Source of the DNA: Nitratireductor mangrovi
Lineage (GTDB): Bacteria; Pseudomonadota; Alphaproteobacteria; Rhizobiales; Rhizobiaceae
Length of the DNA stretch: 64,000 bases
Direction: 5' to 3'
Assembly: GCF_007922615.2 (NCBI RefSeq)
Contig: NZ_CP042301.2
Span: 4,324,001 to 4,388,000, forward strand
Shown: piece by piece, positions 42,460-51,182 of the stretch
How the letters are laid out: each line of letters opens with the position of its first letter
Position numbering within the stretch: position 1 is the stretch's first letter
The notes under the pieces: model-generated
Databases searched by the model: none
What the model saw: only the letters and a program-made list of their open reading frames with translations
Told to the model about the DNA's origin: nothing
Translations under genes and position numbers: made by a program

Positions 42460-42894
42460 TCATCGCCGGCGGATCGAGATCGTGCCCATTGCCGTGGCCA
42501 CGTGGTTTTTGTTTTCGTCATAGGCATCGCCCAGAGCGACACCTAGGCTGCCACCGACACGAACGGCTCGTCCTCTGAAGACCAGCCGCGGCGGATGTGC
42601 GCCTTCGAGAAAGTTCACCTTGAGTTCGACGGTCGTCAACCGGTCTCCGTCGGCGCAGCGCGAGCGCACCGATTGAAGAATGGCCGAATCGAGCCCCGCG
42701 GTTATCACACCGCCGTGTATGACCCCGATGCCGTTAACGAACTCCGGCTTGGCCGCCAGCACCACCGTGACCTCGCCGTCGCCGACTTCTTTCAAGGTGA
42801 AGCCCATATAGGCATGGATTGGGGAAGCGTCGTAGAGTTGGCGCATCTTGTCCGGCCAGGACCCAATTGCCGAGCTATCTGTCACTTCCATCAT
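42460..42894 (-). CDS. PaaI-type hotdog thioesterase
   Basis: A 144-aa hotdog-fold thioesterase. The active-site stretch is NGIGVIHGGVITAGLDSAIL, the HGG motif of the PaaI/YbgC group with the acidic residue in LDSA. LTTVELKVNFLEGA follows. ATG 42894 was preferred over the adjacent ATG 42891; AAGGGG precedes it at the right distance. It begins 16 bp after the crotonase stop. It would hydrolyse a CoA thioester formed in this pathway, possibly to recycle CoA from dead-end products. Confidence 0.88.
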   Translation of the reverse strand: MMEVTDSSAIGSWPDKMRQLYDASPIHAYMGFTLKEVGDGEVTVVLAAKPEFVNGIGVIHGGVITAGLDSAILQSVRSRCADGDRLTTVELKVNFLEGAHPPRLVFRGRAVRVGGSLGVALGDAYDENKNHVATAMGTISIRRR

Positions 42895-42910
42895 TGACCC
42901 CTTGATTGAA

Positions 42911-43678
42911 TCACGGCGCCCATCGCGGCTTCCGTTTGTCCCGAAACGCGACAAACCCTTCCTTCGCGTCTTCGGTCTGGCGGCCGACAAGCACTGCGTC
43001 AGCGCCGGCTGCCATCCGGGATTTCGGCGTCAGCGACAGCATTTCGCGCAAGAGCCTCTTGGATGCGCGCATAGCCATCGGACTGCCGCGGCTCAGCCGC
43101 TGCGTCCAGTCATCCAGCGCGCTCTGCCCATCGCTGACGGGAACCACCTCGTTCACGAGCCCATATTGCGCGGCTTTGCTCGCGTCGAACCGCTCGCCGA
43201 ACAGGATGATTTCACCTGCGGTGAGGATGTTCACACGCTCTGCAAGCAGCGCCATCGTCACCCCCGGCACCAGTCCGTGATGGACCTCCGGAAAGCCGAA
43301 CTGGGCTTCATCCGTGGCGAGGACCAGATCCGCGGCCATCGCGAGAGAAGCGCCCAGGCCAAGTGCATATCCATGGACGTAGGAAACGAGCGGGCAGGGC
43401 AGTTGCTGCACTCCATTCAGCAGGGTGACAATGCGGTTGATCCAGGCCTCGGCCGCGACAGGGTCATCCTTGTTGCCGCCACCAAGATCGGCGCCGACGC
43501 AGAAGGCCCGCCCGCGGCCGCTGATGACAGCGCAGCGCGCACCCTGCGCGGCGACTTCTTCGACCGCCGCTTCCAAGGCGTCGGCGAGCTCCTGGCCGAC
43601 AGCATTGAGCTTTTCCGGACGGTTGAGTTCGATGGTTGCGACATCGTTCGAAAATGTTAGGACGACTTGCTTGCTCAT
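42911..43678 (-). CDS. Enoyl-CoA hydratase/isomerase family protein (crotonase 1)
   Basis: A 255-aa crotonase. Oxyanion-hole stretches are GRAFCVGADLGG and GYALGLGASLAMAADLVLA. The second catalytic region reads FPEVHHGLVPGV rather than the LPEVKLGLIPGAGG of classical hydratases. It ends RDKRKPRWAP. It starts 7 bp after the acyl-CoA synthetase gene. It is one of three crotonases in the block, so different steps (hydration, isomerisation, hydrolysis) are likely divided among them. Confidence 0.9.
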   Translation of the reverse strand: MSKQVVLTFSNDVATIELNRPEKLNAVGQELADALEAAVEEVAAQGARCAVISGRGRAFCVGADLGGGNKDDPVAAEAWINRIVTLLNGVQQLPCPLVSYVHGYALGLGASLAMAADLVLATDEAQFGFPEVHHGLVPGVTMALLAERVNILTAGEIILFGERFDASKAAQYGLVNEVVPVSDGQSALDDWTQRLSRGSPMAMRASKRLLREMLSLTPKSRMAAGADAVLVGRQTEDAKEGFVAFRDKRKPRWAP

Positions 43679-43685
43679 GACCGCC

Positions 43686-45743
43686 TCAGCGGGTTTTCTT
43701 GACGACGACATCCACCGCAACCACGGCGTTGGCGGTGGCGATGACTGGATTCAGGTCCACGCCGGCAATCTCCGGGGTCTCCGCCACAAGCCGCGACACC
43801 GTCTCGACCAACGCGGCAAATGCTTCAAGATTGACGGGTTTTCTACCCCGGACGCCCTCCAGCAGCGGCCAGCCCTTCAACCTGCGCATGGCCTCCAGAG
43901 CGTTGTCCCTGCTGCATGGCGCCAGCAGCGTGACCGTGTCCTCGAAGACTTCCACGAAGATGCCGCCGAGACCGAGTGTGATGGTGGGTCCGAACACCGC
44001 GTCCCGGCTCGCCCCCACGAAAAGTTCAAGTCCCGCATACTGACGCTGCGCCAGAATTTCGCCGGCCAACCCGGCCTTCTCCAGCGCCAATTGCAAGGCC
44101 TCGTATGCATCCTCGGCCTCTGCTCGCGACTGGATCCCCAGCCGCACCAGCCCGATGTCGGACTTGTGCGCCAGCCCCGGCACGTCGGCTTTGAAAACCG
44201 CGGGCGCTTCGACGGTATGCAGTACGGCTCCTGCCGCTTCGCGGTCGGCGACGACATATTGCTGTGCGAATGGAACGCCCGGAAGCAAGGCTTCCGCCTC
44301 GGAGCCGGTGACGATCTGCTCCTCGCCTACCGCCGCGGGTGCGAACTCGGTTCGGAGCGGTTCTTGGGGAAGGGGCTGCCGGAGGCAATCCGCGAGCACC
44401 TCGACGGTCGTCGTCGGGTATGGCGTCAGCGCCACGCCGTCTTTGATCAGTTGCTCAGTCAGTTCGGGCGTAGCCATTCCGCAAACGATGACCGGTTTGT
44501 CCGATCGTAACGCGGCGTTGGTGACGCCCTCCGCCATGACCGGCCCCAGCACATCCGACAACAGCGCGTAGGCCAGCCAGACCACAACGACATCGACGCT
44601 GTCCTGCCCGAGCATGTAGTCGATCAGCGGCTCGAGCCCGTCGGGCGTATTTGCCATCTGCCCGGAGGCGTCGAGTGGATTGGAAAATCCGACCAGCGGC
44701 AATCGCGCCTTCAGGTCGGGAGGCGGGGGACCGACCGGCGGAACCGCTATGTCAGATCGCTCGGCTGCATCGAGGAGAACGGTGGCAACACCGCCTGACA
44801 GCGTGACGATGCCCAAATTGGAACCAGCTGGTTTCTTCGGCATGTCGAGGATCCGCACGAGGTCGATGAAATGCGCCTCGTCGCGCGCCCGTATCGCGCC
44901 GGCAGCCGCAAGCGCCGCATCCCATACCGCGTCCTGGCCCGATAGTGCGCCGGTGTGAAGCTGAACCGACTGCGCCCCGGCTTCCGAACGGCCGATTTTC
45001 AGCACCACCACCGGAATGCCGCGGTGGCGGGCGGTAGCGATGGATTCCAGCAACAGGGTGGAGTCGCGGCAGCCTTCGATGATGAGGCCGATCACGCTTA
45101 TTCCGGGCTCGCGGGAAAGAAACTCCACGCACTCCGCGCAATCGATATCGGCCTCGTTGCCGGTATCGATCATCCAACGGGTTCCGACACCCCGATCCCG
45201 GAGCTGCGCCGCGCCCAGATACCCGCCCAGCCCGCCGCTCTGCGCGACGACGGCTACGTTTCCGGGGCGTACGCCGCTGTCGATGTCGGTGCCGAATGTG
45301 GCGTAAACGGCAGTGTTGTGATTACGGAAGCCGATCGTGTTCGGGCCGATAAGGCGTACGCCGCATTCTGCGGCCACCCTGGCAAGCTCCTCCTGCCGTA
45401 CGCGCCCTTCGGGCCCCGCCTCGGCGAAGCCCGCCGCTGTCACGACACAACCGGCTATGCCTTTCGCGCCGCATGCGCGAACCGCGTCGATCACATGGGC
45501 GCTTGCCAGCATCAGTACAGCGAGATCGATACCGTCGGGCAGACTTGCGATGTCCGGGAGACATGGACGTCCCTGTACCTCGTCATACTTTGGATTGACG
45601 CCGTAGACGTCGCCGTCGAAGCCATGATCGCGCAAATAGCGGAGTGGTCGACCGCCGATCCGGCGCGGATCATTGCTTGCGCCAACCACGACGATCGACT
45701 TCGGGGCGAAGATACGGTCCAGACTGCGGCTGGCGTTCAACAT
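43686..45743 (-). CDS. Acyl-CoA synthetase, NDP-forming (acetate--CoA ligase family)
   Basis: A 685-aa single-chain ADP-forming acyl-CoA synthetase. The N-terminal CoA-binding domain begins SIVVVGASNDPRRIGG. The succinyl-CoA-ligase-like domain carries VAVVAQSGGLGGYLG and the phosphohistidine loop LHTGALSGQDAVWDAAL. A C-terminal ATP-grasp domain (about 465-685) has FKADVPGLAHKSDIGLVRLGI. The enzyme activates a carboxylic acid with ATP and CoA, giving ADP. ATG 45743 lies 11 bp after the MmgE/PrpD stop. It is probably the entry step of the CoA pathway of this block. Confidence 0.92.
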   Translation of the reverse strand: MLNASRSLDRIFAPKSIVVVGASNDPRRIGGRPLRYLRDHGFDGDVYGVNPKYDEVQGRPCLPDIASLPDGIDLAVLMLASAHVIDAVRACGAKGIAGCVVTAAGFAEAGPEGRVRQEELARVAAECGVRLIGPNTIGFRNHNTAVYATFGTDIDSGVRPGNVAVVAQSGGLGGYLGAAQLRDRGVGTRWMIDTGNEADIDCAECVEFLSREPGISVIGLIIEGCRDSTLLLESIATARHRGIPVVVLKIGRSEAGAQSVQLHTGALSGQDAVWDAALAAAGAIRARDEAHFIDLVRILDMPKKPAGSNLGIVTLSGGVATVLLDAAERSDIAVPPVGPPPPDLKARLPLVGFSNPLDASGQMANTPDGLEPLIDYMLGQDSVDVVVVWLAYALLSDVLGPVMAEGVTNAALRSDKPVIVCGMATPELTEQLIKDGVALTPYPTTTVEVLADCLRQPLPQEPLRTEFAPAAVGEEQIVTGSEAEALLPGVPFAQQYVVADREAAGAVLHTVEAPAVFKADVPGLAHKSDIGLVRLGIQSRAEAEDAYEALQLALEKAGLAGEILAQRQYAGLELFVGASRDAVFGPTITLGLGGIFVEVFEDTVTLLAPCSRDNALEAMRRLKGWPLLEGVRGRKPVNLEAFAALVETVSRLVAETPEIAGVDLNPVIATANAVVAVDVVVKKTR

Positions 45744-45754
45744 GCGGTTATCCC

Positions 45755-47149
45755 TCAAGCCGGAGCAACGGCGCCGGTGACGTTCCGGAGTACGGTCACG
45801 GCATTGTCGGCGCTACCGATGGCGGTGAGCGCTTCCAGCCTGGCGGCCGCCAGCTCCTCTCGGAGCCCGGTGATGCCGCAGCACCGAACGAATTTGTCGC
45901 GCAGGATGCGATCGATGTTCGGATCGCCGGGCCCGCCGCTCGGACGGTCAACCGTCCTGGTGATTTCGCGGCCGTCCGCGGTCAGCAGCGTCAACCTCGC
46001 GGGTGAAACCGAGCGGGTCTGATTGCAGGACCAGTCGTCGCCGATATCGACCGATACCTTGGCCGCCACTTCCAACAGGTCAGCGCGCGCGATGGCGGCT
46101 TCCGTGAAATGCTCCAGACCCACTTGCCCGTCGACCAGCGCGGCCGCGACTGCGAACGGAATGGAGAATTGCGCATCCACAACGTTGCGCGGCTTCCGTT
46201 TCACCGCGATCGGATCTCCGGTGCTGTTGTAGGCTTGTCGGTTCACCGAGACATGGATCGATTCAAGGCTGGCGGGAGGTACGTTTTCGGCACGCGCTGC
46301 GAGCGCGGCTTCCAATGCGGCGTGTGTCCATCGGCAACACGGATGGGGCTTGAAGCTCAGCTTCTTGATCTCGAACTGCTCTCCGAGACCGTCAGTAATT
46401 TTCGAGCGGTCGTAGTCTCCCGCCTGATAGACCGCATAGAACCCGCGCTTACCGTCGAACACCTGCCGCGCTCCTGTTATGCCGGCGGCGGCCATGATCG
46501 CAGCAAGCGTGCCCGCCTTTGCGGCGAGCCCCGCCTGCAGGCGTTTGGCAAGCGCGCCGTCAATCGTCGCCTGGCCGTTACCCGCCGCCTGAGCATAGGC
46601 CAAGCCGAGCGCGTTGAGCGTCTGCTCCGCATCGAGACCGAGCGTGCGGGCCGCGCCTGCCGCGGCCCCGAAGGTTCCGCACAGGGGGGTAAGGAGCCAG
46701 CCGGTTTCACCCGGACCGCGGTTTGTGGCGAGCGCCAGCCGGCAGGCGACATCGACCCCGACGGCAATGCCTGCGATCAGTTCCGAACCCGCGACGTTGC
46801 CGCGCCTTTCGGCGGCGGCTGCCACTGCCGGAATGACGGTGATGCCCGCATGAAGGATCGCGTCGTCATGTGTGTCGTCGAACTCGACGGCGTGGGATAC
46901 GAGCCCGTTATAGAGCGCCGCCCAGGGGGCGGGGGCCGCCTCGGCGCCGAACCACAGTCGCGCCTCCGGCTTGCCCGACCAATCCGATACTATGCCGCGG
47001 ATTTCTCCGACGCCGCCGGAGCCTAGCCCCGCCGCGGCGCAGGCCAGCGTATCGATGAGATCATTTAAGGCTGACGCTTGCGCCTGAACCGGAAGGTCCG
47101 CAACGCCGGACGCAAACTCAGCGAGGTCTTCGGCAACATCCCGCGCCAT
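45755..47149 (-). CDS. MmgE/PrpD family protein
   Basis: A 464-aa protein of the MmgE/PrpD family (2-methylcitrate dehydratase, cis-aconitate decarboxylase, immune-responsive gene 1). Typical stretches are HAVEFDDTHDDAILHAGITVIPA near residue 90, AGGN-type YAQAAGNGQATIDGALAKRLQAG, and KPHPCCRWTHAALEA near 295. The family dehydrates or decarboxylates tricarboxylic-acid-like substrates. ATG 47149 starts 1 bp after the upstream crotonase stop at 47151. The neighbouring CaiB, crotonases and synthetase suggest a branched dicarboxylic or tricarboxylic intermediate. Confidence 0.9.
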   Translation of the reverse strand: MARDVAEDLAEFASGVADLPVQAQASALNDLIDTLACAAAGLGSGGVGEIRGIVSDWSGKPEARLWFGAEAAPAPWAALYNGLVSHAVEFDDTHDDAILHAGITVIPAVAAAAERRGNVAGSELIAGIAVGVDVACRLALATNRGPGETGWLLTPLCGTFGAAAGAARTLGLDAEQTLNALGLAYAQAAGNGQATIDGALAKRLQAGLAAKAGTLAAIMAAAGITGARQVFDGKRGFYAVYQAGDYDRSKITDGLGEQFEIKKLSFKPHPCCRWTHAALEAALAARAENVPPASLESIHVSVNRQAYNSTGDPIAVKRKPRNVVDAQFSIPFAVAAALVDGQVGLEHFTEAAIARADLLEVAAKVSVDIGDDWSCNQTRSVSPARLTLLTADGREITRTVDRPSGGPGDPNIDRILRDKFVRCCGITGLREELAAARLEALTAIGSADNAVTVLRNVTGAVAPA

Positions 47150-47150
47150 T

Positions 47151-47945
47151 TTACTCGCCCGTGTAGCGGGGTTTCCGCTTCTCCCTGAACGCGGCGAGAC
47201 CCTCGTCGCGATCCTTCGAGGCAAGACATGCCTGATACGCTTCCGCTTCGAACTGAAGGCCTACGTCGAGACCGATGTTCATTGAGCCGTTCACCGCCTT
47301 CTTTGCCTGGGTGAGCGCCATGGGCGCGCTCTGCTTCATCTCGTCGGCTATCTCGCGCGCCACTCGCTCCGCTTCGCCCTCGGGCGCCAGCCTGTTGAGG
47401 ATGCCGAGATCGAAGATCTCCCTAGCCGTCATCTTGCGGCCGGTCAGAATGATCTCCTTCGCCTTGTGAACCCCGATCATTCGCGAGAGGCGCTGGGTCG
47501 CGCCGCCGGCGGGTATCACGCCAAGCCTCGTCTCCGGCAACGAGAATTCCGCATTTTCTGACGCCACCAGGACGTCACAGGCGAGGGCAAGCTCAAAACC
47601 GCCGCCGAATGCGAAGCCATTGATAGCGGCAATGACCGGGCAGCGGGCGGCGCTCATCGCGCCGAACATTAGCGGGGCTAGCCGACGGCGGCGTTGGACG
47701 TCGGCTTTCGTCATCGTCTGGCGCTCCTTCAGGTCGGCGCCGACCGAAAACGCCCTGCCGTTGCCGGTCAGGATCGCAACCCACACGGCGGTGTCATCAT
47801 TGATGCTTCGGAACGCCTGAAAGATGTCCTCATAAAGTACCATGTTGATCGCATTGAGGTTGTCCGGGCGATTGATGGCGACTCGGGCGATATGGTCCTC
47901 GACAGTGACGTCGAGCGTTTCGAAATTGCTGTGGGATCGTGCCAT
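47151..47945 (-). CDS. Enoyl-CoA hydratase/isomerase family protein (crotonase 2)
   Basis: A 264-aa crotonase with a near-classical active site: GNGRAFSVGADLKE and NGFAFGGGFELALACD form the oxyanion hole, and LPETRLGVIPAGGATQRLSR holds the Glu of hydratases. It ends FREKRKPRYTGE, like many true enoyl-CoA hydratases. It lies 2 bp after crotonase 3 and 1 bp before the MmgE/PrpD gene, so all three are co-transcribed. Of the three crotonases it is the best candidate for a genuine hydratase. Confidence 0.92.
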   Translation of the reverse strand: MARSHSNFETLDVTVEDHIARVAINRPDNLNAINMVLYEDIFQAFRSINDDTAVWVAILTGNGRAFSVGADLKERQTMTKADVQRRRRLAPLMFGAMSAARCPVIAAINGFAFGGGFELALACDVLVASENAEFSLPETRLGVIPAGGATQRLSRMIGVHKAKEIILTGRKMTAREIFDLGILNRLAPEGEAERVAREIADEMKQSAPMALTQAKKAVNGSMNIGLDVGLQFEAEAYQACLASKDRDEGLAAFREKRKPRYTGE

Positions 47946-47947
47946 GC

Positions 47948-48712
47948 CTATTTCCCTTTGCCGCCTTTTTCGAAAAAAGCCGCCGCGCCGCGCATGCCTG
48001 CATCTGTCATGCGCATCCTCAGATTAACATCCCGCGCCCGCGCCAGCGCGGAATCAAAGGGAAGCTCGGCCACTTCGTAAAACAGGCTCTTTGTGAAACT
48101 GACCGCTGTCGGCGGATGGCCGCCGAGTTCCGCTGCGAGCGTGAGAGCGCGCGGCATCAGGTCCGTCTTCCCCACGACTTCATTGATCATCCCCAACTCC
48201 CGTGCACGCTCGGCGGTGACCCGGCGGCCGGTAAGCAGAAGTTCAAGCGCGGTCCGGCGCCCGACGAGCCGTGTGAGGTTCACCATCACAAGTGCAGCAA
48301 CCAGGCCGCGGGGAGTTTCCGGATAGCCGAATTGCGCGGTGTCGGCGGCCACGACCAGGTCGCACGCCAGCGCCAGACCGCACCCCCCGGCGAGGGCGTG
48401 GCCGTTGACGGCTGCGATTACCGGTTTGCGAAGCCGAGGCAGCAGGCGATGCAAGTCCATCGACGCCTCGGCTCGCGCGAACGCCGCCTCCACGCCGACC
48501 GGGGCGATTTCCTTCAGATCCGCGCCAGCGCAGAAAACGGGGTCGGCGCCTGTAATGACGATCGCCGTGATGGCCGGGTCGCCGTCGAGCTGTCGCAGGC
48601 GCGTCTTGAGATCGTCCACAAGTGCGCGGTTAAGTGCGTTGCGCGCTTCGGGTCGATTGAGCGTCAGGACGGCGGTGCCGCCTTCGACGCGCTCAAGCAC
48701 CGATTCACCCAT
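47948..48712 (-). CDS. Enoyl-CoA hydratase/isomerase family protein (crotonase 3)
   Basis: A 254-aa crotonase. ADPVFCAGADLKE and NGHALAGGCGLALACDL are the oxyanion-hole loops. The downstream YPETPRGLVAALVMVNLTRLVG lacks the second acidic residue of hydratases, so an isomerase, hydrolase or decarboxylase role is possible. ATG 48712 gives a normal start (MGESVLERVEGG). It starts 28 bp after the CaiB stop and ends 2 bp before crotonase 2. Confidence 0.9.
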   Translation of the reverse strand: MGESVLERVEGGTAVLTLNRPEARNALNRALVDDLKTRLRQLDGDPAITAIVITGADPVFCAGADLKEIAPVGVEAAFARAEASMDLHRLLPRLRKPVIAAVNGHALAGGCGLALACDLVVAADTAQFGYPETPRGLVAALVMVNLTRLVGRRTALELLLTGRRVTAERARELGMINEVVGKTDLMPRALTLAAELGGHPPTAVSFTKSLFYEVAELPFDSALARARDVNLRMRMTDAGMRGAAAFFEKGGKGK

Positions 48713-48740
48713 TGCTCCGATTTCCTTCCTCCGGATCACG

Positions 48741-49934
48741 CTACACCACGCCGGATTCACGCATTCGCCGGATGTCTTCCGAACTGCGTCCAAGGCTTTT
48801 GAGAATATCGTCGGTGTGCTCACCGAGGTCCGGAGGCACGCAGTTCATCCGGACCGGTGACCCGCTCATGCGAAACGGCAGGTTGAGAGCCTTTACCGGA
48901 CCGCCGGTCGGATGGTCGTATTCGAAGACCATTTCGCGCGCGACAACCTGGGGATTCTTGAACAGTTCGTCGAGCAGCAGGATTGGCCCGGCCGGTATGC
49001 CGGCTGCCAGAAGCTTGTCTTCCCATTCTGCCGATGTGCGGGTGCGGAAAATCGCGCGCAGGCGCGGGTAGAGCTCGTCCTGGTTGTCGATCCTTGCGAG
49101 ATTGTCGATGAACCGCGGATCGTCGGCGAGTTCCGGCGCGCCCACGACGTCGCAGAAGGATTTCCACTGGCGCTGGTTGGGAACGAGTTGCAGGTACTTG
49201 CCATCGCTGCACTCGAATGCCGCTGATGGTACCCGCACCGGATTTTCCGTTCCCGAGCGGGGCGGTACACGCCCTCCGTTGAGGACAGCCGTGCCCAAGA
49301 TGGTCGTGAGCGAAACCATCACGTCCATCATCGACATGTCGAGATATTGGCCTTCGCCGGTCTTTTCGCGATGGACGATTGCGGCAAGTATCGCATTCGA
49401 TGCCGCGAGCCCTGCAGCGATATCGGCGACGGGAATCATGGACTTGATCGGTCCGCCGCCTTTCTCTCCGGTGACGCCCATCAGGCCGCCCATCGCCTGC
49501 AGGATGGGGTCGTAGCCCTTGCGATTGCGGTAGGGGCCGCTCTGGCCGAAGCCCGAGATCGAACAGTAGATCACATCCGGCCGCTTGCTGCGGATGGCTT
49601 CGTAGCCGACACCGAGCCGTTCCGCGACGCCGGGCGTGAAGTTCTCGACGAAGATGCCGCTGCGCCCGGCAAGTTCCAGCGCGATGGCACGGCCCTCATC
49701 CGACTTCAGATTGAGCGTAAGAGAGTGCTTGTTGCGGTTCAGCGTTGCAAAATAGGTGCTGAGACCCGCTCCCAGCTTCACCGGCCAGGTGCGTGTTTCG
49801 TCGCCGGACGAGGGTTCTTCCACCTTGATGACTTGGGCGCCCATCTCGCCCAGCATCATGGTGCACAGAGGCCCCCCAAACGCGCGTGTGAGGTCCAGAA
49901 CGCTTTCGCCGAACAGCGGGCCATGCGCACTCAT
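48741..49934 (-). CDS. CaiB/BaiF family CoA-transferase
   Basis: A 397-aa class III CoA-transferase. FGESVLDLTRAFGGPLCTMMLGEMGAQVIKVE is the family's N-terminal nucleotide-fold motif, and the catalytic Asp lies in YLDMSMMDVMVSL near residue 170. These enzymes move CoA between carboxylates. It is the first gene of the fourteen-gene reverse block and offers, with the NDP-forming synthetase, a second way to make the substrate's CoA ester. No strong ribosome site is visible before ATG 49934. Confidence 0.92.
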   Translation of the reverse strand: MSAHGPLFGESVLDLTRAFGGPLCTMMLGEMGAQVIKVEEPSSGDETRTWPVKLGAGLSTYFATLNRNKHSLTLNLKSDEGRAIALELAGRSGIFVENFTPGVAERLGVGYEAIRSKRPDVIYCSISGFGQSGPYRNRKGYDPILQAMGGLMGVTGEKGGGPIKSMIPVADIAAGLAASNAILAAIVHREKTGEGQYLDMSMMDVMVSLTTILGTAVLNGGRVPPRSGTENPVRVPSAAFECSDGKYLQLVPNQRQWKSFCDVVGAPELADDPRFIDNLARIDNQDELYPRLRAIFRTRTSAEWEDKLLAAGIPAGPILLLDELFKNPQVVAREMVFEYDHPTGGPVKALNLPFRMSGSPVRMNCVPPDLGEHTDDILKSLGRSSEDIRRMRESGVV

Positions 49935-50314
49935 GCCGGCAGGTTCCGGCCGCTGGGCTGCAGGAAAAACTGGAAGACGCCGCGAGACAATACCAACGCT
50001 CGTTCCGTAGACAGTACGGTTTGGAGAGTGTCAGCTTGAGCTTCCGGCGGAACTGAACGCTTGGAGGCGCTCCACCTGATCCGGTGCGGCATTGACAAAG
50101 ACCGATGATACCTTCGAGAACGATTGGTATCCGGTCGTCGCGAAAAGGCTAACCAACCTCTGGAACATTGTCAAACCCGTGTCGGGTGGTCTTCGCCCCC
50201 GCCAACGTTGCGGCGATACCGGACTTTGGAAACTGCGAGCAGGACTCCACCCAGAAGCCGACGCAGAGCCCCTTGCGGCCCACAATGGCCTTCTCAACTG
50301 AGGGCCTCCTGCCA
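49935..50314. other. Region upstream of the CoA block, up to repeat copy 2
   Basis: About 380 bp with no gene I can support. A reverse frame (50031-50180, TMFQRLVSLFATTGYQSFSK) looks coding-like but matches no family I recognise and runs into the repeat, so it may be a remnant. A weak CTGACA-N17-TCTACG could drive the CaiB gene. The repeat begins at 50315. Confidence 0.35.
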
Positions 50315-50359
50315 ATCGTACAGTCGTTGGCGGCAAGTCGCTCCGGGCCAGGATCGGGA

Positions 50360-50839
50360 TTACGAGAAGAACTCGTCGTCTTCGGCTTCCAGGCCGCTGA
50401 ACTCCCATGGCTTCGGGCCGAGGGGAGAGCTGGTGGTCACCCGGCTCCGGGATGACGGAGAGAGGCCGAGTTCACACATGAACTTGTGCATGAGCTCGAC
50501 ATTCTTGTTGGCGATCGCCAGCCAGGGGGAAGGCTGCACGTAGCCGGCAGGCGTCTTGAGCAGCGTCGGCGTTTCCTTCAGCCGTTTTTCGGCTTCCACC
50601 CAGCGGCCGTAGGCCTGGCAATAGGCAGCGAAGGCGGCCCGGTCGAGATCGCTCATGATGCCGAGCCGGTGGAGATAGCGGCCAAGCCGCTTCCATTCGG
50701 CCTTGGCCGTCGGTGACAGGTGGGCGGGGCAGGTGGGCATGGCGGTCACGGGTTTCGGCTCCAGGTGGTTGAGCGGCCGCTTGCCAGGGTTGCCAAGCAC
50801 GATCTTCATCGCTGTCGGAAGAGGCTTGCGTCCGCGCAT
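50360..50839 (-). CDS. Phage terminase small subunit, P27 family
   Basis: A full-length 159-aa P27-family terminase small subunit. It starts MRGRKPLPTAMKIVLGNPGKRPLN, has the conserved PTCPAHLSPTAKAEWKRL and LGIMSDLDRAAFAAYCQAYGRW helices, and ends EAEDDEFFS. It would recognise viral DNA for packaging with a large terminase, which is absent from the window. It follows the methyltransferase on the same strand, as in Mu- or HK97-like prophages. It is probably a prophage relic with no partners left. Confidence 0.9.
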   Translation of the reverse strand: MRGRKPLPTAMKIVLGNPGKRPLNHLEPKPVTAMPTCPAHLSPTAKAEWKRLGRYLHRLGIMSDLDRAAFAAYCQAYGRWVEAEKRLKETPTLLKTPAGYVQPSPWLAIANKNVELMHKFMCELGLSPSSRSRVTTSSPLGPKPWEFSGLEAEDDEFFS

Positions 50840-50931
50840 CGGGTTGCCCTCAGTGCCCGGCTTGTCTTGCGCAAAGCACGGCGGCGACTGTGGAGTTGGT
50901 CGACTGCCGGAGCCTGTCTCTGGCCTTCATT

Positions 50932-51177
50932 TCACAAGACAAACCCCGGATTTGCGCGGTTCTCGATACCGTCATGGTGCCGGGACCCCCCTGCCAATTT
51001 CGCGCATGTGTGAAGAAAGGACCCCGCGCGGTCCCCAGTCGGATTCTCCAGAGATCCGAACCGCCCCCCCCCCCGGGGGGCCTGCCATTGCTTCGGTTCC
51101 CGGGCACGCTTGATCCTGCAGCGGGCGTTCTTGGTCTCCTCAATCCCTCTGGATGTTCCCTTGCTTGCGTCCGGCAT
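50932..51177 (-). CDS. Short ORF after the methyltransferase, unknown
   Basis: An 81-aa frame starts with ATG 51177, just inside the end of the methyltransferase gene (MPDASKGTSRGIEETKNARCRIKRARE...). The first 27 residues are conserved in copy 1 (from 446), after which copy 1 is cut by the deletion. A C11G6 tract at 51064-51080 interrupts the middle and could be a frame error. I recognise no family, and the second half looks non-coding. Confidence 0.35.
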   Translation of the reverse strand: MPDASKGTSRGIEETKNARCRIKRAREPKQWQAPRGGGRFGSLENPTGDRAGSFLHTCAKLAGGSRHHDGIENRANPGFVL

Positions 51178-51182
51178 TGGCA

